Shown here: in pieces, positions 34,009 to 41,452 of the stretch | Layout: each line of letters opens with the position of its first letter | How positions within the stretch are numbered: position 1 is the first letter of the stretch | Source of the DNA: Actinomycetales bacterium | Lineage (GTDB): Bacteria; Actinomycetota; Actinomycetes; Actinomycetales; Microbacteriaceae | Length of the DNA: 55,994 nt | Direction of reading: 5' to 3' | NCBI GenBank assembly: GCA_015655415.1 | Contig: JAATFB010000100.1 | Coordinates: 1-55,994 of the forward strand | Notes under the pieces: generated by a model | The model's database searches: none | What the model was told of the DNA's origin: nothing | What the model saw: only the letters and a program-made list of their open reading frames with translations | Translations under genes and position numbers: made by a program

Positions 34009-34934
34009 CGCAGCGTCCCCTCCCCGGTGAATGCGCGCGAAAGCCGGTTGCCCGCAAGAACGGTCAGAGCGATCACCAGGCCGGGCAGCGTCGTCATCCA
34101 CCAGGCGGAGGCGAGGAAGTCGCGACCGCCCGAGACGAGCGCGCCCCACTCCGGCGTGGGTGGCGGGGCGCCGTATCCGAGGAAGCTGAGCGAGGAGATC
34201 GCCAGGATAGCGCTCGAGAAGTCCAGGGCGATCAGCGCCAGCAACGGGGTGATCGAGTTCGGCAGCACGTGGCGCACCAGCACGCGCACCGGCCGGGCGC
34301 CACCGGCGCGGGCGGCCTCGACATACGTGCTGTTGCGCACCCTGAGCACCTCGGAGCGGAGTATCCGCGCGTTTCCGGCGATGGAGGTCAGTCCGACCGC
34401 GATCGCCACGTTGACGGTGCCGAAGCCGAGTGCGACCACCAGCGCGAGCGCCAGGAGGATCGCGGGGATGGAGAGCAGCACGTCGACCATGCGCATCACC
34501 GCGGCATCCACCCACCCGCCGAGGTAGCCGGCGAGGAGCCCGAGGACGGTTCCGACGACGACGCCGATCGCGATCGCGAGCGCTGCCGCTCCCAGCGACA
34601 GGCGGGTGCCGTGGACGACGCGGGCGAACAGGTCGCGACCGATGTCGTCGGTGCCGAAGACATGGGCGGCGGACGGCGCCGTGCGCGGCAGGGCGACCGA
34701 CTCGAGCGGATCGGTGCCGGTGAAGAGCGTGGGGGCCAGTGCGGCGAGCACGAGCAGGACGATCCAGATCACCGCGGCGACCAGTCCCGGCCGGGCACGC
34801 AGATAGGAGAGCACGGAGGCGATGCGTCCTCCGGTGTGCTCGGCGGCATCCTCTGCGCTCTCGGGACGACCATGGGCCGGCGCCGAGCCCAGTGCCGCGT
34901 TCACCACGGTGCTCTCGGACACGCGATCACACAC
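34005..34934 (-). CDS. DppC-type ABC permease
   Basis: 309 aa with about six TMs. DppC hallmarks: VLSYLRARPGLVAAVIWIVLLVLAALAP, HVFGTDDIGRDLFARVVHGTRLSLGAA, the EAA docking loop YVEAARAGGARPVRVLVRHVLPNSITPLLA and LGYGAPPPTPEWGALVSGG. The frame starts at GTG 34934, 8 nt inside the preceding permease gene; GTG 34922 is the alternative because GGAGGG sits too close to the first GTG. It pairs with the DppB-type permease. Confidence 0.93.
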   Translation of the reverse strand: MCDRVSESTVVNAALGSAPAHGRPESAEDAAEHTGGRIASVLSYLRARPGLVAAVIWIVLLVLAALAPTLFTGTDPLESVALPRTAPSAAHVFGTDDIGRDLFARVVHGTRLSLGAAALAIAIGVVVGTVLGLLAGYLGGWVDAAVMRMVDVLLSIPAILLALALVVALGFGTVNVAIAVGLTSIAGNARILRSEVLRVRNSTYVEAARAGGARPVRVLVRHVLPNSITPLLALIALDFSSAILAISSLSFLGYGAPPPTPEWGALVSGGRDFLASAWWMTTLPGLVIALTVLAGNRLSRAFTGEGTLR

Positions 34935-35922
34935 CCTCCGGGATCGGCGTCACCGGCAGCCGGCGACGTCGCACCGTCACGATCCGCGGATCGAGCAGCG
35001 GATACACCAGGTCGACGATGAGGTTCACGAGGACGAACACGACGGATGCGAACACCACGACCGCCTGCACGACCGGCACATCCTGTGCCGAGACCGCCGA
35101 CGCGGTGACGCGACCGATGCCGTTGCGGCTGAACACGGTCTCGGTCACCACGGAGCCGGCCAGCAGGCCGCCGACCACGAGACCCGAGACGGTGAGGGCG
35201 GGCAGCACGGCGTTGCGGAACGCGTGCCGCAGCTGCACCCGCGACGCGGACGCGCCCTTGGCGCGCGCGGTGTCGGCGTACGGCTGCGCGAGCGCCTGCT
35301 GGAGCCCGGAGGCGAGCAGTTGCGCGATCAGCGCGCTGGTCGGAACCGCGAGCGTGATGGCGGGCAGCACGGCGCTGACGAACCCGTCGTTCCCGGTGGA
35401 GGGGAAGATCGGGATCGCGAACGAGAAGAACTGGATCAGCAGCAGCCCGAGCCAGAACGAGGGGATCGCGACGCCGAGCGGCGGCAGGGCGAGAAGGAGC
35501 CCGGAGAGCCACCGCCACCGCGCCCGCGTGGCGGCGAGGGCGATGCCCACCCCGAAGACCAGCGCGAAGAGGAACCCGAGGCCGGCGATCGCGACGGTGG
35601 GCGGGATGCTCTGCGCCACAAGCCGCGATACCGGTTGCTGCGTGGCGAAGGAGATGCCGAAGTCTCCGTGCAGGGCTCGGCCGAGGGAGTTCAGGTACCG
35701 CAGCCACAGGGGGTCGTCCAGGCCCCACGTCGACTCGATCTTCGAGATCTGCTCCTTCGTCAGGTCGGTGGCCTGCCCGCCCGTGATGTTCGCGATGATG
35801 TTCCCCGGCAGCGACCAGAGGATCAGGAACGAGAGGGTGTACGCCGCCCAGAGCACGAACGCGGCCTGGGCGAGCCTGCCCAGCACGTAGCGCGCGAGCC
35901 CCGATCCCTGCTCGTTCGACAC
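34927..35922 (-). CDS. DppB-type ABC permease, first gene of importer operon
   Basis: 331 aa. Begins VSNEQGSGLARYVLGRLAQAAFVLWAAYTLSFLIL, the usual first TM of DppB. Other hallmarks: LGRALHGDFGISFATQQPV, the long periplasmic loop with TGGQATDLTKEQIS, the docking loop YADTARAKGASASRVQLRHAFRNAVLPALTV and GSVVTETVFSRNGIGRV. The GTG start has GGAGG 9 nt upstream. It is the promoter-proximal gene of a six-gene minus-strand operon ending with a GNAT acetyltransferase. Confidence 0.93.
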   Translation of the reverse strand: MSNEQGSGLARYVLGRLAQAAFVLWAAYTLSFLILWSLPGNIIANITGGQATDLTKEQISKIESTWGLDDPLWLRYLNSLGRALHGDFGISFATQQPVSRLVAQSIPPTVAIAGLGFLFALVFGVGIALAATRARWRWLSGLLLALPPLGVAIPSFWLGLLLIQFFSFAIPIFPSTGNDGFVSAVLPAITLAVPTSALIAQLLASGLQQALAQPYADTARAKGASASRVQLRHAFRNAVLPALTVSGLVVGGLLAGSVVTETVFSRNGIGRVTASAVSAQDVPVVQAVVVFASVVFVLVNLIVDLVYPLLDPRIVTVRRRRLPVTPIPEGV

Positions 35923-35997
35923 GATTCCCGCCTCCGTTCACGAGTCGCCGCCGACCGTGCTCCCATTGCCGCAGGTTGTGGCGCGCCCGGCAATCGC

Positions 35998-36027
35998 ATT
36001 CTTAACAGGACGGAAGGGCGCGTAACG
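35998..36027 (-). promoter_or_regulatory. Putative importer promoter with shared GGCGCGTAACG box
   Basis: TAAGAAT (36004-35998, minus) is a candidate -10 for the DppB-type gene. GGCGCGTAACG (36017-36027) lies at its -35 position and is identical to 24718-24728 in the other divergent control region of this island. Confidence 0.45.
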
Positions 36028-36179
36028 GAAGTGAACCTGGTGTCACATTTCGACCATTGGGCGGGCGGCCACCGGCGGCGCGAGGCATCCTCGGGTGAAT
36101 GCGACGAACGGTCGAGGCTCGCGCTCCCGCGCCCGACCCGACGCCCGGCCTGCGGAGCACGACGGAGGAGAACGCGCCG

Positions 36180-37562
36180 ATGAGCATCCCCGAGCCGCGC
36201 GCGCGAGTCGGTTCGCGCCCGGTGGAGCCGAACCGCCACTACCTGGACGCGCTCTCGGAGACGACGAGGCGCAAGGCGCAGGATGCCGCGCCCGTCACCT
36301 CGCCGTTCGCCGGCGCGCCGGCCGGCCTCGCCGCCATCGTCGCCGACGCCGTGTCCGCGCGGGCCGACGAGCTGATCGCCCTGTCGCACGACATCTTCGA
36401 CCACCCCGAGGAGGCGTTCGCCGAGACGCGCAGCGCGGCGGCGATCGCGCGCACCATCCGCGAGGCGGGCATCCCGGCCCGTGTGGGCATGCACGGACTC
36501 GACACCGCCTTGCGCGCCGAGTTCGGACCGGGCGAGCGCGACGACGCTCGGCACCGCGGCGGCGACGCTCCGTGGCCGAGCATCGCGATCCTCGCCGAGT
36601 ACGACGCGCTCCCCGGCATCGGCCACGGCTGCGGCCACAACATCATCGCGGCGTCAGCGGTCGGCGCGTTCCTCGCCCTGCACGCCGTCGCCGATCGCCT
36701 CCCCGGCAGGGCGGTGCTGCTCGGCACGCCCGCGGAGGAGGGCAACAGCGGCAAGGAGCTGCTCGCCCGCGATGGCGCCTTCGGCGGCATCGACGCGGCG
36801 ATCATGGCGCACCCGTTCGGCTACGACGCGATCGACCACCCGTTCATCGGTCGCCGTATCCTGCGGGTCCACTACAACGGCATCCCGGCGCACGCCTCCG
36901 CCAGTGCGTTCATGGGCCGCAACGCGCTGGACGCCGTCGCACTCAACTATCAGGCGGTCGGCTACCTGCGCCAGCACCTTCCGCCGGGCGACCGGGTGCA
37001 CGGCATCATCCTCGACGGCGGCGACAGGCCGAGCATCGTGCCAGGCGGCGCGACGATCGAGTACTACCTGCGCTCCCATCACGCCGAGACGCTGAAGGAC
37101 CTCAGCACGCGCATGGAGGACATCGCGCATGCGGCGGCGCTCGCCACCGGCACCGGCGTTGAGGCGGAATGGGATCCGCAGCCGTTCACACTCCCCACGC
37201 GCACCAACGGGCCGCTCGCGGCACGGTGGGCCGTTCGGCAGGCGGAGCGCGGCCGCAAGGCCCTCACCAGCGCGGTGGTGCCGTCGGAGCTGGCGGCATC
37301 CACCGACTTCGGCAATGTGAGCGTCCGGATCCCCGGCATCCATCCCGTGATCGCCGTCGGTCCGCCCGATGTCGCCCTGCACACCGCCGAGTTCGGCCGG
37401 TACGCGCGGGGGCGGGAGGGGGATCGCGCGGTGCTGGACGCCGCCACCGGCCTCGCCCTCACGGCTCTGGACTACCTGACCGACGCCGGCCTCCGCGCGG
37501 CGGTGGACGAGGACTTCGAGCAGGCGGGGGGCGTGGTCGACGTGCCGCGCTACTTCGACTGA
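36180..37562 (+). CDS. M20 family amidohydrolase (Acy1L2/AbgB-like)
   Basis: 460-aa metal-dependent amidase/peptidase. Metal ligands appear in ILAEYDALPGIGHGCGHNIIAAS, GTPAEEGNSGKELL and IMAHPFGYDAID, and the dimerisation domain has HYNGIPAHASASAFMGRNALDA. The HGCGHN motif is typical of M20 aminoacylase-1-like proteins that hydrolyse N-acyl amino acids, aminobenzoyl-glutamate or unusual dipeptides. I chose ATG 36180 because GGAGGAG lies 9 nt upstream; the frame extends to 36099. It is followed after 48 nt by a flavin monooxygenase gene. A deacylase next to monooxygenases and GNAT enzymes matches the layout of S-substituted cysteine salvage operons. Confidence 0.92.
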   Translation: MSIPEPRARVGSRPVEPNRHYLDALSETTRRKAQDAAPVTSPFAGAPAGLAAIVADAVSARADELIALSHDIFDHPEEAFAETRSAAAIARTIREAGIPARVGMHGLDTALRAEFGPGERDDARHRGGDAPWPSIAILAEYDALPGIGHGCGHNIIAASAVGAFLALHAVADRLPGRAVLLGTPAEEGNSGKELLARDGAFGGIDAAIMAHPFGYDAIDHPFIGRRILRVHYNGIPAHASASAFMGRNALDAVALNYQAVGYLRQHLPPGDRVHGIILDGGDRPSIVPGGATIEYYLRSHHAETLKDLSTRMEDIAHAAALATGTGVEAEWDPQPFTLPTRTNGPLAARWAVRQAERGRKALTSAVVPSELAASTDFGNVSVRIPGIHPVIAVGPPDVALHTAEFGRYARGREGDRAVLDAATGLALTALDYLTDAGLRAAVDEDFEQAGGVVDVPRYFD

Positions 37563-37610
37563 TCGACCGACCGACGCCGCACACAGACCACGACCCGAGG
37601 GAGAGCCCAC

Positions 37611-38753
37611 ATGAGCTCCGTGCACATCCGTTCCGTCTCGTTCCTCAGCCCGGGGAACTATCCCGACGACGATCCGTACCGGGGCCTGGAGGAGACGCTC
37701 GAGCTGTTCGAGTACGGCGAGCAGCTCGGGTACGACGGCGCCTGGGTGCGACAGCGACACCTCGAGCACGGCGTCTCGTCGGCGGCGGTGTTCCTCGCGG
37801 CAGCGAGCCAGCGCACACGCCGGATCGAGCTCGGCAGCGCGGTCATCCCGATCGGCTACGAGAGCCCGTTCCGGCTCGCCGAGGACCTCTCCACCGCGGA
37901 CGTGCTCTCACGCGGGCGGCTGCAGGTGGGCGTGAGCGCTGGCACGCCGCCGCACATCGACCTGATCGGCGACCGGGTGTTCGACGGGGACTGGCACGAC
38001 ATCGACTTCTCGCACGAGCGGATCGCGCGGCTCGCCGAGAACCTCCGCGGCGAGTTCATCGGCGATGAGCACACCGTCATCCACTCGCCCGGCAACGTGC
38101 AGCGCCCACGCCTGCAGCCGCACAGCCCCGGGCTCCTCGAGCGGCTGTGGTACGGCGGCGGCAGCGTGACCTCCGCCGGCTGGGCGGGCAGGAACGGGCT
38201 GAACCTGCTGACAGGCAACATCGTCTCCGTGCCCGGCGCGTCCGACTTCGCCGCCGCTCAGTCTGAGGTGCTCCGCGCCTACCGCGAGGGGCTCGCCGAG
38301 AACGCGGCCACGGCGGCAGGGACGACGGGACGACGGGCGGCACCCAGGATCGCGCTGGGCCGTGTCATCCTGCCGACGGACAGCGCGGGCGCGCGCGCCA
38401 GGCAGGACTACCTCGAATACGGCCGGTCGCGCCACGAGCGCACGCTGAGCGCGCACGGTGACAAGCAGACGCGCTTCGCGCTCGACCTCATCGGCAGCAG
38501 CGACCGCATCGTCGACCAGCTCGCCACGGACGCCGTCGTCGCCGACGTGGAGGAGCTGCGGCTGGAGCTGCCGTACGAGTTCGGAATCGACCGTTACCGG
38601 CAGATCCTCGCCGACTTCATCGAACGGATCGCGCCGGCGCTCGGCTGGCGGCCGGCCACCGCGGTCGCAGACGCTGTGACCGGCGACGCCGCTCCCGACG
38701 CCGGCGGCGCAGGCCCGGCCGCGCCGAAGACCCCGTCGGGGGCGGCCGCGTGA
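37611..38753 (+). CDS. Luciferase-like (LLM) flavin monooxygenase
   Basis: 380 aa. LLM features: VSFLSPGNYPDDDPYRGLEETLELFEYGEQLGYDGAWVRQRHLEHGVSSAAVFLAAASQRTRRIELGSAVIPIGYESPFRLAEDLSTADVLSRGRLQVGVSAGTP. The later RLWYGGGSVTSAGWAGRNGLNLLTGNI is the usual phosphate-site region. The tail after about residue 350 is Ala/Pro low complexity. GAGGGAGAG precedes ATG 37611. It overlaps the ATP-grasp gene by GTGA, so the oxygenase and ligase are made together. Substrate unknown. Confidence 0.9.
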   Translation: MSSVHIRSVSFLSPGNYPDDDPYRGLEETLELFEYGEQLGYDGAWVRQRHLEHGVSSAAVFLAAASQRTRRIELGSAVIPIGYESPFRLAEDLSTADVLSRGRLQVGVSAGTPPHIDLIGDRVFDGDWHDIDFSHERIARLAENLRGEFIGDEHTVIHSPGNVQRPRLQPHSPGLLERLWYGGGSVTSAGWAGRNGLNLLTGNIVSVPGASDFAAAQSEVLRAYREGLAENAATAAGTTGRRAAPRIALGRVILPTDSAGARARQDYLEYGRSRHERTLSAHGDKQTRFALDLIGSSDRIVDQLATDAVVADVEELRLELPYEFGIDRYRQILADFIERIAPALGWRPATAVADAVTGDAAPDAGGAGPAAPKTPSGAAA

Positions 38754-39736
38754 GCGCCCCCGAGCCGCAGCTGTACGTGCTGCACGAGAACGCGGAATGG
38801 CTGGAGCCGTTCCGTGCGGCGTTCCGCCAGGAAGGCATCCGGTTCGAGGAATGGGAGCTGGTCGACGGCGAGCTGGACCTCTGCGCCGAGCCGCCCAGCG
38901 GCGTGTTCTGGTCGCGCATCAGCGCGTCCAGTCACACGCGCGGGCACGGGCACTCGAAGGACTACGCGCGGGCCGTGCTGGCGTGGCTGGAGGCCTCCGG
39001 TCGGCGCGTCGTGAACGGAGGCCACGTCCTCGAGCTCGAGGTCAGCAAGGTCGCCCAGCTGGCCGCCCTGCGCGCCGCCGGCATCGACGTGCCTCGCACG
39101 ACCGCGGTGGTCGGCAGGGCGAGGCTCGTCGCGGCGGCATCCGGGTTCTCGACGCCGTTCATCACCAAGCACAACCAGGGAGGCAAGGGCCTGAGCGTGC
39201 ACCGGTTCGACGGCGTCGACGAGCTGGAGGAGTACCTCGCGAGCCCCGACTACGAGGAGCCGCAGGACGGCATCACCCTTGTGCAGGAGTACCTGCGGCC
39301 ACGGCATCCGTTCATCACCCGGGTGGAGGTGGTGGGCGGCGAGTTCGTCTACGCCATCACCGCCGACACCGAGCACGGCGGCTTCCAGCTCTGCCCCGCG
39401 GATGCCTGCGCCGTCGACCCCGTGACCGGCGCCTTCCTGGTGCCCCCGGGAGCCACCGCCGCGCCGGTGGCCGGCCAGGGTCTGTTCGCCCTGCGCCGCG
39501 ACTTCGACCACCCGATCGTGGACCGCTACCTGGAGTTCACGGCCGCCCACGGCATCGAGGTGGCGGGCATCGAGTTCATCGAGACCGACGACGACCGGAT
39601 CGTGACGTACGACGTGAACACCAACACGAACTACAACGCGGAGGTGGAGGCGGTCGCCCCGCGATCGGCGCCGCAGGCGCTCGCGCGGTACCTCGGCCGG
39701 CTCCTCGCGGAGGAGCGTGCGACGGTGCGCGTCTGA
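38750..39736 (+). CDS. RimK-like ATP-grasp ligase
   Basis: 328 aa, GTG start inside the previous stop (GTGA). The ATP-grasp pattern: an N-terminal domain (about 1-95), then VVNGGHVLELEVSKVAQLAALRAAGIDVPRT (lid domain), TPFITKHNQGGKGLSVHRFD with the nucleotide-binding lysine and Gly-rich loop, TLVQEYLRPRHPFITRVEVVGGEFVYAI, and the metal-binding end YDVNTNTNYNAEVE. Such enzymes join a carboxylate to an amine or thiol by an acyl phosphate, as in RimK or glutathione-type ligases. The acceptor is unknown. Direct coupling with a flavin monooxygenase suggests a tagging or untagging step on the substrate. Not an assigned family. Confidence 0.85.
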   Translation: MSAPEPQLYVLHENAEWLEPFRAAFRQEGIRFEEWELVDGELDLCAEPPSGVFWSRISASSHTRGHGHSKDYARAVLAWLEASGRRVVNGGHVLELEVSKVAQLAALRAAGIDVPRTTAVVGRARLVAAASGFSTPFITKHNQGGKGLSVHRFDGVDELEEYLASPDYEEPQDGITLVQEYLRPRHPFITRVEVVGGEFVYAITADTEHGGFQLCPADACAVDPVTGAFLVPPGATAAPVAGQGLFALRRDFDHPIVDRYLEFTAAHGIEVAGIEFIETDDDRIVTYDVNTNTNYNAEVEAVAPRSAPQALARYLGRLLAEERATVRV

Positions 39737-39875
39737 GCTGAGCACATCCGCGTGTGTCGACGCGTTGCGTCGAGTTGCGGCGGATGTCGCGGCATTTCCG
39801 CCCGTGTCGATCGCGATCGCCCGCGCCGCGTGCCGGTGGCATGGTCGGGATCGAGCGGGAGTGAGGAGGGCACGG

Positions 39876-40502
39876 ATGTCGTCGGAGGCCGTCGTCGAGC
39901 AGGGCGGGGCGGCGCGGGAGCCGGCCGGAGGCTGCGGCGTGCCTGCCGTGCCGGGGTCGGCCCCGGCACGGCAGCGGATCGCGGAAGCAAGGGCCCGAAC
40001 CCGGCCGGCCGTGGGCATCCGCCGCGCGCGGGAGCACGAGTACCGGGCGATCGGCGAGCTCACCTACGCGGCGTACGCGCACGACTACCCGGTGAGCGCG
40101 GAGTACGCGCTCACGTTGCGGCATCCCGAGAGCAGGCTCGATCTGTTCGAGGTCTGGGTCGCCGAGGATCCCGCGACGGGCGCCCTGCTCGGCACGACCT
40201 CGATCCTGCGGCCGGGCGCGGAGTACGAGCGACGCGTCGAGGGCGAGCTGTACTTCCGGCTGCTCGCGGTCAGCCCCGATGCCCGTCGCCGCGGTATCGG
40301 CGCCGCCCTCACGAACCTCGCGGACGACCTCGCCCGCGAGCGCGCCCTCACCGCCGTCTCGCTGAACAGTGCCCAGCACATGACCGTGGCACACTCGCTG
40401 TACCACGCGCTCGGATTCACGCGCGTGCCGGAACGCGACGTGCACATCCTCGACGGCGACGATCACCGGGTGGTGTACACGTTCGTGCGCCCCGTGCGCT
40501 GA
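39876..40502 (+). CDS. GNAT family N-acetyltransferase
   Basis: 208 aa. The first 45 residues are low complexity; the GNAT fold runs from GIRRAREHEYRAIGELTYAAYAHDY. Acetyl-CoA motif A is FRLLAVSPDARRRGIGAALTNLADDLARERA, with R-R-R-G-I-G-A as the pyrophosphate loop, and motif B is SLYHALGFTRVPERDVHI. I chose ATG 39876 because GAGGAGGG lies 7 nt upstream. It is the last gene of the M20-LLM-ATP-grasp group (139 nt after the ligase gene), on the same strand. The acetyl acceptor cannot be read from sequence. Confidence 0.9.
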   Translation: MSSEAVVEQGGAAREPAGGCGVPAVPGSAPARQRIAEARARTRPAVGIRRAREHEYRAIGELTYAAYAHDYPVSAEYALTLRHPESRLDLFEVWVAEDPATGALLGTTSILRPGAEYERRVEGELYFRLLAVSPDARRRGIGAALTNLADDLARERALTAVSLNSAQHMTVAHSLYHALGFTRVPERDVHILDGDDHRVVYTFVRPVR

Positions 40503-40634
40503 GCCCCGGCCGCCTCACGCAGGGTCGACGTGTCGCCACGGCGACTAGCGTCCGCACCGAGACCGCCGTCGGGACGCGAGGCGGGAACGCCGACGGATCG
40601 CGCCGACGGATCGCTCGTCCTCGTCGGCGAGACC

Positions 40635-40688
40635 GGGCCTTCGGCACGAAGCGGCATGCCTCACCGGTCTTCTCGTGCCGAATGGGCC
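40635..40688. terminator. Long imperfect hairpin between convergent genes
   Basis: GGGCC-TTCGGCACGA-AG on the left (40635-40651) pairs with CTTCTCGTGCCGAATGGGCCC on the right (to about 40689) with small bulges. It lies between the GNAT gene (plus) and the AhpD-like gene (minus), so it could end transcription in both directions or be a relic of a mobile element. The rest of this 262-nt gap shows no gene. Confidence 0.5.
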
Positions 40689-40764
40689 CTCTCACCACCG
40701 GGGTCCCGCTCCGCCGGCGCAGGCTCCGGGTCGCCGCGGACGACCGGCATGGCGCGAACCGGCC

Positions 40765-41163
40765 TCAGTGGCCAGGGTCGGCCGTGTGCACGTGAGCGCC
40801 GTCGTCGCCCTGGGCCGCGGCATCCGCCGCGAATCGGGAGTCGGTCAGCTTCAGCGCCAGCCTCCCGTGCGCGAACGCTCCGCCCGCCTTCAGCGCCGCG
40901 GCGACCCAGGCGGCCTCGGCGAGCTCGGCTCGCGTGGCGCCCGCCTTCACGGCGTTGGCGCTGTGGCCGTCGATGCAGTAGGCGCACTGCGTCGTGATGG
41001 CGACCGCCACGGCGATCAGCTCGCGGTACTTCAGCGGGATCTCTCGGCCCTCCGCGGCGAAGACCACATCGTTGAAGTCGTTGAACGACGCCAGGATGTC
41101 CGGGGTCTCGGACCTGTAGAGCCGCGTGTACCGCTTGTCGTCGCTGTCGAAGTATGAAGTCAT
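40765..41163 (-). CDS. AhpD-like carboxymuconolactone decarboxylase family protein
   Basis: 132 aa. The family core KYRELIAVAVAITTQCAYCIDGHSANAVKAGATRAELAEAAWVAAALKAGGAFAHG contains the redox CAYC pair followed by the His of the ExxCxxCxxxH motif. AhpD-type proteins are alkyl hydroperoxidases or their disulfide partners. The length fits. The mRNA may be leaderless: TAACAA lies 6 nt before ATG 41163. Upstream are repeated CGCGACGAAA motifs, perhaps an operator, and a G-rich tract on the sense strand. Confidence 0.92.
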   Translation of the reverse strand: MTSYFDSDDKRYTRLYRSETPDILASFNDFNDVVFAAEGREIPLKYRELIAVAVAITTQCAYCIDGHSANAVKAGATRAELAEAAWVAAALKAGGAFAHGRLALKLTDSRFAADAAAQGDDGAHVHTADPGH

Positions 41164-41201
41164 ACCGCGTTGTTACCAGGCGGTCACCGCGTGCGTCGCC
41201 C

Positions 41202-41231
41202 CGCGACGAAACGAGTCGTCGCGCGACGAAA
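41202..41231. promoter_or_regulatory. Repeated CGCGACGAAA motifs with an inverted copy
   Basis: CGCGACGAAA occurs at 41202 and 41222, 20 bp apart, and TCGTCGCG (41216-41223) forms an 8-bp inverted repeat with the first copy. It sits about 40 nt upstream of the AhpD-like gene start, a plausible repressor or activator site. Confidence 0.5.
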
Positions 41232-41244
41232 TGTGACGTGCGAC

Positions 41245-41266
41245 GCCCCGCCCCCCCCCGCCCCCC
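41245..41266. repeat. C-run tract (C4, C9, C6), G-quadruplex-like on the minus strand
   Basis: GCCCC-G-CCCCCCCCC-G-CCCCCC gives three long G-runs on the minus strand, in the upstream region of the AhpD-like gene. The C9 run is also prone to slippage. Confidence 0.7.
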
Positions 41267-41292
41267 TCGGCGAGGCGCGACTCCCCATCTCG

Positions 41293-41364
41293 GCGACTTA
41301 CCACTCGCGCCAGAACTACCCGCCAGGACGTAAGTCGCGGCGGGTACGGTAAGTCGCGGCGGGG
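41293..41364. repeat. 72-bp palindromic repeat, copy 1
   Basis: It begins GCGACTTACC and contains two copies of the reverse complement, GTAAGTCGC, at its middle and near its end. It matches 60 of 72 positions, without gaps, to 49752-49823 in the same orientation. The 5' arm could pair with either of the two 3' arms. Located upstream of the ROK regulator gene. Confidence 0.9.
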
Positions 41365-41412
41365 GGCCCGCGGGGCGGCGGACCGGCGCCACGGCGCCGC
41401 CTGCAACAGCCA

Positions 41413-41438
41413 ATAGACTTCATTAAGGTAAGTAATAT
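41413..41438 (+). promoter_or_regulatory. ROK gene promoter with candidate operator
   Basis: TAATAT (41433-41438) is a good -10, 14 nt before the GTG. ACTTCATTAAGGTAAGT lies directly upstream and over it, with ACTT/AAGT symmetry. AAGGTAAG (41425-41432) recurs in the promoter of the sugar-binding protein gene (49692-49699), as expected for a shared ROK operator. Confidence 0.55.
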
Positions 41439-41452
41439 TCTCGACCGGATGG

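Noticed and set aside
32353-34527. 724-aa plus-strand open frame
   Set aside because: Antisense to the fused dipeptide ATPase gene, whose motifs are unmistakable.
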